A stretch of 64,000 nucleotides of DNA from Tanypteryx hageni (taxonomy: Eukaryota > Arthropoda > Insecta > Odonata > Petaluridae): positions 197,292,370-197,356,369 of the forward strand of contig CM054115.1 of the NCBI GenBank assembly GCA_028673005.1, given 5' to 3'. This document shows, piece after piece, positions 56,242 to 64,000 of this stretch. Below the pieces are notes generated by a model. It searched no databases and was not told the DNA's origin. It saw nothing but the letters and a program-made list of their open reading frames with translations. Every line of letters starts with the position of its first letter. The stretch's first letter is position 1. The translations under genes and the position numbers were made by a program.

Positions 56242-58400
56242 AGTTTTTCTGCATTGGTTTATGAAAAGGCTCTCATAGGCGTCTAATTTGTTTTCTTCGC
56301 GTATTGATTTAAACTGTGTTAAATTATCGATAGTGATAGGGTAGATGTTTTCTTGTATATGGACAGCTACGCTCGAATTGTTAATCCTAACATATATATA
56401 TATATCCTATAACATGTTCCGCAAGAAATTTGTAAATTCCGGAGTTTTGCAAAATCGCTACTTGTGTCTTTTGGGGTGTGAAAAAGGTTGGGGATTTCAT
56501 TGTTGTTGACCTGTACAGTTTTAAAATCGTGTTCTCAAGAAAATACTGCTGAGCTTATTGGTGACGTCAGGAGCGAAAGGTATTTTAATGTAATTTGAAT
56601 TTTTGGTGTTATTATTTGTGTGTAGTGTGATTATTGACATGGAGTTGGTGCTTACATTTTCGTAATATATTTAATACATACATGACTGTCGTAACCGTGA
56701 AGTGTTGCGATGTTTTTTATGTTTTCAAGTTCTTAACGATAACCGGTTCTGGAAAGAAGGGCATGCAGGAATTTGTGTATCATGGAGTGAAATGGTGCTA
56801 AATTATGTGCAATGTGATGGTGGGAATCATGTGGAATGTATGTGTCTGTATGTGTGGATTTTCGGTAGATGTTAAATGTTAGCCGGTCGCCAAGTCTTCT
56901 TAAAAATAAATCTATGAAAGGAAGTGTTTTGTAATTTTCTTTCTCGTATGTAAATTTAATGGAATCATACTGTTCGTTAAGTTTTCCTAAGAAGTCTGTG
57001 ATGTTAGCTTTCGATGTGTCGAAAATTGCAAAGGCTTCATCAACGTATCTTAATCATGTTTAGGTGAAATAGGAAATAGTGTCTTTGCAGTGTTTTTCAA
57101 AGTTATTCGTGAAGAGGTTTGTTAGGAAGGGAGAGAGAGTGTTTCCCATGGTCGTGCCTTGGTTTTGTCGGTATATTTTGTTGTTGATTTGGAAGTAATT
57201 TTGGTTCATGCAAAGATGCGTTAGTCGTACGTATTAGCTGTTTCCGGTGTAAGATTTTGTTCTGTAAGCCATGTTTCTAGAAATTTTAAGGTTTCTTCTA
57301 TGGGGACATTAAGGAAGAGAGAAACTACTTCAAAGGAGACCAGAATTTCGTTTTCTTTGAGGATTGAGTTTTTAATCTGATTTATGAAGTGTTTTTTATC
57401 TTTGACTCTTGTGTGAGGGCCAATTTTTAAGTTGTTCGTTGAGCCAATGGGAAATTGTATGTTTTGGAGTTGTTCGAGGAGACTATGGGTGTAAGGGGAA
57501 TGCCCTGTTTGTGAATTTTGGGTAAAAAGTACATTTTGGGGATGGTGGGGTTTATGGTATGGAGTTGGTATCTGAGCTGTTTGGTGATTAGAGCAGTACA
57601 TGTTTTTAAGGTATTTGTGGTGTCAGTTATCATTTTTTTAAGCGGAATTTTGGAAATGTAGGCATAGGGACCAATTTCTAACATCTTATCAACATTTTCG
57701 TAATGTTGTTGTTTTTGTAGGATGACGACAGTGATTCCTTTGTCTGCCTTCCGGAAAAACAGCTTTATGATGGAGTGTTTTAATAGCTGTGTATTCGTGG
57801 AGGCTGTGATGTGTCATTTTTGACTTTTCTGTCAGGTTTTATTTTATTGTGACAATGTGGAGTGTCTCATAGAATTCTTGGTGTTAATCCGCAAATTTTT
57901 AATTGATGATTCGATCTCTGCAACAAGGTCTTCTAGTAGAGGTTTACGGCATGGAAGCGTATATTTTAACCGCTTCCAGGGAAGTTCGAGTTCTTCATTT
58001 GTAAAAGTAACATTTGAAAGGTTAACTACGTTTTGGTGAAATTGTTTGTGGGAGAGAAAATTATTTATAGATTTTTTATTTTTAAGGTGGAGTAGCTTCC
58101 TGTCCAGTTTGTCAGTTTTTCTCTGTTTTTCATGTTGAATGACGTTATGTATTTTATACAAGTGAATATTCTGAATTGATTGTTCAAGCCCGGATAAGTT
58201 TTGGCAAGCTTAATGTGTAATTCGTATGCTTCTAATTCAAGATAGGCCCGTTTTCTGTAAAAGTTTTTGATTTCTAAGTCTATCATTTTCTGGTTTGCAT
58301 AAAAAATGGCTTTAACCGCTGTAGGATTCGTGGTCTTGGGGAAAATATTCGTAAACTATGAAAGAAGATTTTGTTTTTAGCAGTATTTAGGAATTTGATG
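56242..58400 (-). pseudogene. PLE3 reverse transcriptase and damaged GIY-YIG
   Basis: Frames 58286-58065 and 58161-57844 cover the N-terminal region. Frame 57684-57221 reads LPKIHKQGIPLTPIVSSNNSKTYNF, HFINQIKN and ILVSFEVVSLFLNVPI (motif A). Out-of-frame residues at 57200-56880 include TTMGNTLSPFLTNLF and RYVDEAF, where YVDD is YVDE. Near 56395 the GIY-YIG is broken at a TATATATATATA run: text passes from ...CGT.YRIYI directly to LNNSSVAVHI-like residues, losing about 30 codons including the Arg-rich helix. The last part reads to 56044 through the hammerhead. It is dead. Confidence 0.8.
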
Positions 58401-58516
58401 TCAACAACAATAAACTCGCCAACCTTCTTCACAACCCAAAAGACATAGTAGCGCCTTTACCAAAATCCGGATTTTACAAGATTTCTTGCGGAACATGCGA
58501 TAGGATATATATAGGG

Positions 58517-58630
58517 TGAAGGGTTCTTGGTTGACGAGCCGGGTCGTATCGACTATCCCTGCAAAGTTCCGACGACTATCTCCCATCGTCATCTTCAGAG
58601 AACCCATCAAATACGCCGGGAAAGCACCAA

Positions 58631-58703
<73 letters not shown>

Positions 58704-58705
58704 CA
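58517..58705 (-). mobile_element. PLE 3'-end fragment with (TA)n inserted in PLE3 GIY-YIG
   Basis: About 115 bp of foreign sequence (58517-58632) then (TA)n with two CA interruptions (58633-58705). On the minus strand the insert carries CTGAAGA, extra T, GACGA...TCGTC and GGAAC, the hammerhead layout of another PLE subfamily, so it is best read as a short 3'-end copy of a different PLE, with (TA)n on its truncated side. Confidence 0.7.
58560..58602 (-). ncRNA. Hammerhead-like motif in the PLE3 insert
   Basis: Minus strand: CTGAAGA (58592-58598), extra T, stem II GACGA (58586-58590) with TCGTC (58571-58575), then GGAAC where GAAAC is expected. Confidence 0.5.
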
Positions 58706-59083
58706 TATACATAGAACACACAAAACATAACTTAGAAACACGCTTCAAAGAGCACTTAGCACACTTTAGACAACAGGATTAACAATTGGAGCGTAGCCGT
58801 CTATATACAAGGAAACAACCACCCTATCACCATTCAAAATTTGACACTATTAAAATCAATACGCGAAGAAAATAAATTAGACGCCTATAAGAACATTTTC
58901 ATTAACCAATTAAAAAAATACCGTTATGAATATTTATAGCGGCCCGGTACCTTACTCCTTTACTTTACTCTCCCCTCGACAGTTTCACGGTATCCCCTCC
59001 CCCTCCTACCGCCCACTTTCACTTTCTCACCAACGGACAACGGTTTAAATTCACGTACGTCAACCGACACACTCCGCTCGACA

Positions 59084-59132
59084 GCAGCTACTGATGATGA
59101 GAGCTTGGCTCTCGAAATACGTATTTAGCGCT
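59084..59132 (+). ncRNA. Hammerhead ribozyme motif, PLE3 right end
   Basis: CTGATGA 59091-59097; extra T; stem II GAGAGC 59099-59104 with GCTCTC 59108-59113, loop TTG; GAA 59114-59116; stem III ATAC/GTAT 59117-59124; cleavage after T59125; stem I GCTA 59087-59090 with TAGC 59126-59129, four Watson-Crick pairs. PLE2 has TAGT here, a G-U pair. All core bases are intact. Confidence 0.78.
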
Positions 59133-59220
59133 CTGATCTTCACGCTTGATGCCTTTTGTAGTCGGTCGGAGTTGAATCGTCAATTCACAGATTTACTATT
59201 CTATTTATTATTTATATTAA

Positions 59221-60105
59221 CTTGCTCATAAAAAGCACCTTTTGGCCTTTTACATTGGGCGCAACAACGCTAACAAAGACAAACATACGTCCATGCCCTC
59301 GACCATAGAATTGAGAGCTAGACACGCTAACCTTCCTTCTGCCAAGGCCGGCATTCTTCCTAATAGATCGAATTGAGCGCACAAGTATACTGTGCAAAGT
59401 TGGTCATTTCATACTGTGCCTCAACCTCCTTAATATTTGCTAAAAATTATACGATAGAAAGGAATCATAATAAATTACAGTATAAGAGTTTAAAATCATT
59501 GAAAACTAACCATGCTATAAAATTACGATGCTACGTTGATCCTGTAAACTTTACTCTTCCGAATCTAGAGAAGATGTTAGAGCTTCAGTAAGGATAGAAT
59601 GAGACTCTGCGACGCTCTGTGTTCCGAACTACAATTTCGCGCTCGTTCACATGTTAGACGAAGAATTTTTTTGGGGGCGTTTGAAGCATTGGCGAATCAA
59701 AGACTGAACGCTATTGATTATTTTTTAGAATAAATATGACGCAAACTACGCACAAATTCCTCTGTATTACTGAAAAACACTACCAAGTTTAAAGTTAATA
59801 ACGTCATCATCAGATGAATATACCGCATGTTTCACAGATTTGTATACAGTGGGACGGTAAAGTAATATAGCGGAATTTATTACTTTTGTGTTTTATTTAT
59901 TATTAAGTAAAATGGAAATCCACATACTTAAGTTTTCTTAATGGATTATAATTATTTTTAAATAACTCGTAAAAACTCTTAAGTGGCTTTTTAATATGAG
60001 AATATCAGCAACAGCGTATATGATCACATAGGGTAATGGTAGTAAACGCATTCATATGGCATTAAAATGGTGCAGCGTAGAGCGGTTCGTTTTTTAAGGC
60101 AATAT
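59221..60105. other. Unannotated AT-rich sequence
   Basis: No motif seen. Confidence 0.4.
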
Positions 60106-60109
60106 TGAA

Positions 60110-60345
60110 AGATTAAGAAGCCCCGAGTTCATCATTGAAGATTTACGAAATGTTGATGGAGAATGTCTCGCACGCGTTGCAACATGCAAGAGTGGAGCGC
60201 TGGATAGATCCGAGTGGTAGAGTGTATATACGTTCTTAAAATAATAGAGGAAGAGTGTGTGTACGTGGCCGCCATATCTCTCCAGCACTCCATCACTGGA
60301 GGTAGACGCTGCAACGCGTGCGAAACTTGGGGCGGAAGCCACATT
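60110..60345. repeat. Inverted repeat, possible dead PLE terminal repeat
   Basis: CGCACGCGTTGCA (60168-60180) is inverted at 60311-60324 (TGCAACGCGTGCG). The right side reads CTGGAGG, ACGC/GCGT and GCGAAAC, like a hammerhead with two lost core bases; the left side carries CATTGAAGATTTACGAAAT. The layout resembles the inverted ends of PLE2 and PLE3. Confidence 0.35.
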
Positions 60346-60825
60346 CTAAGAGATCAAAATCATCTTAATCAATGATAAAAAATGCCGAAAAAATCTTTAT
60401 GTAATGTATATAGCACTTTTGCATTCATAAGCGTAGTGCGTGGTGTAGAATAAAATCAAAATAAAATGATCTCTATGAATGACAGATGCCTCGGGTTCTT
60501 TTTCCAGATGACTTAGAACAGGCAGATATAAATTATTGCTTGAGTGTAGGGCTCGAAAACCCGCTTAGCTTCGCAAGTAAGTAAACATGCTTCACTACTG
60601 TCTCTCTGGAGGTACATAATCGTATTCCCACGCGTGAATGGCTATTACTTTTTATTTATAGATTTTATGGGACTAGACATTGGGGGAACACCGGAGAACG
60701 CGGTGCAAAGAACTGGGAATTTGTATAGGAGATATGAGGAAGGAGAGAAAGAGAGAGAAGAGGGGATAAGGGAGAATGTGAAGGAAATAGGCGTGGCAAG
60801 GAGGAGGAAAGGAGCATTACGAAGA
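60346..60825. other. Unannotated sequence turning purine-rich
   Basis: From 60730 the sequence is GA-rich. No domain is recognised in the 65-codon open frame at 60634-60831. Confidence 0.4.
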
Positions 60826-60925
60826 GAATGAGATAGAGAATGAGGAAGAGAATGAGGAAGAGAATGAGGAAGAGAATGAGGAAGAGAATGAGGAAGAGAA
60901 TGAGGAAGAGAATGAGGAGAGAAAT
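60826..60925. repeat. 12-bp GA-rich tandem repeat
   Basis: Eight or so copies of GAATGAGGAAGA (60828-60920). One plus frame would encode Glu/Asn repeats; the minus frame encodes Phe/Ser repeats. Neither is convincing as a gene. Confidence 0.93.
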
Positions 60926-62265
60926 GGAGGAATGAGAGTGAGTGGAGATGGTGGGACGAAAAGTAGGAGAAAAGAGGATGAGGATAATAAAGAAAAGGAG
61001 TACAAGAGGGAAGAAAAATTAAAAACTCCCAAGCTACGCGAGCAGATAGATGAAAGTAGAGGAAGAAAGAAAGCCGACGAACTCAAGACGAACATTTCTC
61101 GAATGGTAAACCTCGGCATGCGAAGGATATCTTCCTCCTTTTGGGGACATAAATCCTTTTGGTGTGATTTCTTTCATCCATTTTCCACCTTTTTTGGATT
61201 ATTTGCCCTCGAGCCTTTGCGAGCACAGGACAAAGGATACGGCTGAGAAGTCGATAAAAAATATTTAAGTCGGCGAGCATTATGAGAGTAGCGAATACGG
61301 TTTCTCTCTCTCTCTCTCTTACTCTCTTATTCTCTCTTTCACTCTCTCTCTCTCTCACACACTCTCCTATCACTCTCTCTCTCTTGTGTCTCTGGTTTTT
61401 CCCCTCTTTCCTCCGCAAAAAACAGCGCCACTCTGTGTGCTCCTGACGGACTTCCTCAAGTGTGTTTTGTCTGTTTGCATTTGTTCTTCTGAGGTTGGCG
61501 TTGATATGGAGGGGATGGAAGGCAAGAAGTAAGCTAGGTTAGGATTTAGCCAGAATCTCTCCTTCTCTCTTTCTGTTTTTCTATAGACGGTTTTGCGTTT
61601 AATTACGTATAATTTTTTAGAGGCTAATCCGAGATCCAGCGCCGGTTATAGTTAAAAAAAAACGATTCCATCTCAAATTTTTTTCTTAAGTTTACTGCAC
61701 TAATTGATAGAAACTGTTTCATAAGCTCATGCGTCGTTGTGTATTTTATTTTTGATTAGTAGTAGTTTATTTTATATCAGACGTGAAATCCAAAATTCAC
61801 TTTTAAAAATATTTTCTTTTTACAGAACATATCTCTTAAAATACAAATATCTGAATGCCTATTTCTTCATAATTCATTGAAATATCTGAATATTTTTCAC
61901 ATTTTGGTAAATCATTATTGTTAAAATACCTCGTTTAGAAGAAATAAACGCGTAAAGTCTGAATATACTGGTACGCAAAGAGGATATACAGCGGAACTTC
62001 TATAACTTGAATTTTAAGAAAACCGAAAAATGTACCTGTTATAGAATATTTCAGTTATGAGAGTACATTTTTCTAATTTTAAAGAATATTCGTCAGATTT
62101 ATGACTTGCAGTAGAAGTTAATTTATTCCATCAGCTGTTAATATAAACAAGAGAGGAATGACCCGCGCGCATAATGCGTTAATAAAATCAAATCTGAGGC
62201 GTCCTTTACTCTATCAATGACCATTTAGAAATATAAAAAACACACAAATACATCCTGCCATTCAA
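60926..62265. other. Unannotated sequence with CT microsatellite
   Basis: A CT-rich tract lies at 61301-61385. The open frame 60932-61246 has a charged, Lys/Glu-rich start but no domain. The rest is AT-rich. Confidence 0.45.
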
Positions 62266-63445
62266 TGTTTCCTTCTACCATTGTCCTGATCACGCCTTTG
62301 GAAACTCTAGTTCCACGACCTTTCCGAAACACAAACTGGTCTAGCTTTTGCCTCGAGCCTCACCGTCAACATCTTCCTCGGTTTCTATCTCAATAGAATC
62401 TGTCTTCAAACCCTTATTATATAACTCCTCAATATACTCTTTCCATCTATTCCTAATATACTCTTGCTCAAATAACAGTATGTCGTTTTTGTCTTGAACT
62501 GTGGCAGAGTATTTCCTTTCTTGTTTCCCGTTAAATCCTTCACTTTTCCATACAATGAGTATATTGCCCCTGTCTTTGCAGTTTCTCCAAATCCAATGTA
62601 ATATCCCTCCAATCTTATCGTTTAACTATCTACTATATATTCTTCTTCCATATTCTGTATTAACCCGCTTGAAAATTATCCTGTTCCATTTTTTCAATCA
62701 TCTCCTGTGTTACACATCTGTTTTACGTGTTTTTCCCAATCGCTTTATTATCGTTCTCTATGATACACGTTTTCATAGTCTCCAGTTATCCTACACCGTG
62801 TTTCCTTACCTCCGTTTTTGTACGACTCCTGATAACCTTTCTTCGCATGGCGGCTTCACATACCGCTTCTGTAATATTATCTTTTACTATTGGGGTGACG
62901 GTGGTGTAGTGGATAAAGCCTTGGCATTCCACGCAGCGATCCCAGGTTCGAATCCGGCGGAGGCCAGGATTTTTCAATCTGGGTTCATCCCGTCCACTAG
63001 TTGTGTGCTTTGAGACCGCCCAGGTTAGCGCACCGTTCTTCGGAAGAGACGTTAAGCATTTGGTCCCCTTGGTGCTTTTCGTAAAGAGTAGGCAAATACC
63101 GGCTTCCGGTTTCCCTCCTCCCTTGTGATTGTGTGTTTGGTGTGGAAGGAGTAATGGCTATAGTAATCCAAGAGGTTTATTAGCCAGAAATTTCATACAA
63201 GCAAACAAATTCCTTTTGCTATTTTTTAAATTTCAAAGGAAATTTCATGACTACCAAATTGTGATCATAGCCCGCATCTGCCGACGGTAAAGTATGAGAG
63301 TTTGATACGCTATTCTTCATCTTTGTCTGAACATGATATAATCAATCAGATACCCCTGTATGTCTCCTGTGATTTTCCAAGTGTTTCCTTGCCTGTTGTG
63401 ATGCTACTACTACGTATTTTTACTTTTTCTATATACGAAGAACAG
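62266..63445 (-). mobile_element. RTE-type LINE (third lineage), split by a SINE
   Basis: Left part (62266-62885) encodes on the minus strand the RT start and linker: FVFRKGRGT-like residues and ...EYI..LYN-type text, matching 44.0-44.5 kb. Right part (63235-63445) encodes the endonuclease end: LIDYIM-like, then LPSADAGYDHNLVVMKFPLKF, the DH catalytic segment. Many stops. The SINE separates the two. Confidence 0.72.
62888..63195 (+). mobile_element. tRNA-derived SINE
   Basis: Head with Pol III A box TGGTGTAGTGGA (62902-62913) and B box GGTTCGAATCC (62945-62955), 31 bp between them, as in tRNAs. The body has CGTTCTTCGGAAGAGACGTTAAGC and GGTTTCCCTCCTCCC, shared with 27.22-27.35 kb. The 3' limit is uncertain; I place it near the CCAAGAGGTTTATTAGC string. 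It is transcribed by RNA polymerase III and moved by a LINE. Confidence 0.8.
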
Positions 63446-63714
63446 AAAATGTGTTGATTTCATGCAAAAATCTAATTCGAGATTTCAATGAAAATACATG
63501 TTTTAAGTTCCACTGAATACCTTTTGACTATTTTGTCGATGATTTCTCTTTCTCTCTCTCTCGTTGTGAGTCTATGTCTTGGATCTTTTGATTTTCTTAA
63601 TTGTTGGAGCTTCCTGGCAATATCCAATATTAGAAGACTACGGTTTGAGTTAATTTCTGCTCTTTTTAAAGTCTTTATATCATTCTCGCACTTCCTTAAA
63701 GTATTTATTATCAT
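63446..63714. other. Unannotated sequence before the terminal minisatellite
   Basis: A CT run at 63546-63564; otherwise nothing seen. Confidence 0.4.
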
Positions 63715-63955
63715 CACCTGCATCATCGGTGCCTTCTACGTCATCGGTGCCTTCTACGTCATCGGTGCCTTCTACGCCATCCGTGCCTTCGACGTCATCG
63801 GTGCCTTCTACGTCATCGGCGTCTTCCACGTCATCGGTGCCTCCTACGTCATCGATGCCTTCCACGTCATCGGTGCCTTCTACGTCATCGGCACCTTCCA
63901 CGTCATCGGTGCCTTCTACGTCCACGGTGCCTTCCGGGACATCAGTATCTTCTCG
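63715..63955. repeat. 18-bp minisatellite open on both strands
   Basis: About 13 copies of a GTGCCTTCTACGTCATCG-type unit. The minus frame (63967-63680) encodes VEGTDD repeats, the plus frame (63488-63991) YVIGAF repeats. Substitutions keep both frames open. It may belong to a gene that runs off the window edge, or be a non-coding array. Confidence 0.9.
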
Positions 63956-64000
63956 TATACCTGCCATACCTACTATGATGCAGCCTCCTAGGAGATGCCG

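Larger units (their letters stand above)
58402..59130 (+). pseudogene. PLE3 plus-strand GIY-YIG fragment, split by an insertion
   Basis: NNKLANLLHNPKDIVAPLPKSGFYKISCGTCDRIYIG ends at 58516; the rest (TKHNLETRFKEHLAHF) resumes after 58710. Beyond 58780, frameshifts break the homology to PLE2 (VAV.IQ..NHP., KLDAY). The break lies exactly at the TATATATAG codons of the YIG motif. Confidence 0.8.
55960..59220. mobile_element. Penelope-like element PLE3, head-to-head composite
   Basis: A minus-oriented copy (58400 to 56040: N-terminus, RT, partial GIY-YIG, hammerhead) is joined at about 58401 to a plus-oriented, 5'-truncated copy (GIY-YIG, hammerhead at 59.09 kb). The outer ends (55965-56040 and 59127-59215) are inverted repeats. 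The plus copy is itself split by a 240-bp insert with (TA)n at 58517-58710. Confidence 0.85.

Noticed and set aside
1..64000. CRISPR array or bacterial operon
   Set aside because: Tandem repeats here lack unique spacers of constant length, and the content is plainly eukaryotic transposon DNA.

Overview
This is animal nuclear DNA, most likely from an arthropod. It is AT-rich, has no bacterial-style gene clusters, and is built largely from decayed retroelements and DNA transposons separated by AT-rich unique sequence, microsatellites and minisatellites. I find no convincing host gene, rRNA or functional tRNA gene. The species cannot be named from the sequence alone.

Layout. 1.5-8.1 kb: a Jockey/CR1-like LINE (family A, +) nested in a second LINE (family B, -), then an RTE-type LINE with an intact reverse-transcriptase ORF. 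9-12.2 kb: two copies of an unclassified repeat (X) and an RT-less family-A copy. 12.4-14.5 kb: a decayed piggyBac transposon (-). 16.6-17.2 kb: a 152-bp tandem repeat. 19.5-25.5 kb: GA-rich DNA, then featureless AT-rich DNA. 25.5-27.1 kb: a Penelope-like element (PLE1) sitting between two (TA)n tracts. 29.1-34.6 kb: a head-to-head PLE (PLE2) with a 243-bp palindrome, about 450-bp inverted arms and a nested family-B LINE. 36.6-37.4 kb: a GC-rich island. 38.4-47.5 kb: a four-level nest (minisatellite > LINE-A3 > hAT-like element and PLE4 > RTE LINE and PLE 3' ends). 53-54.9 kb: rearranged RTE pieces, a TTAA/CCC..GGG piggyBac-type MITE and a long-TIR MITE. 56-59.2 kb: a second head-to-head PLE (PLE3). 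62.3-63.4 kb: an RTE-type LINE split by a tRNA-derived SINE. 63.7-64 kb: an 18-bp coding-like minisatellite.

How the parts relate. The strongest theme is a set of Penelope-like elements from several subfamilies. Each carries a GIY-YIG endonuclease region and a hammerhead-ribozyme-like motif near its 3' end. Two copies show paired changes or loop changes that keep the helices. The PLEs repeatedly abut (TA)n, and in one case a (TA)n-associated insertion landed in the TATATATA codons of another PLE's own GIY-YIG motif. LINE families A and B each end in a conserved small 3' hairpin next to a short tandem tail. Clade names rest on motifs seen by eye; database searches and folding were not available.
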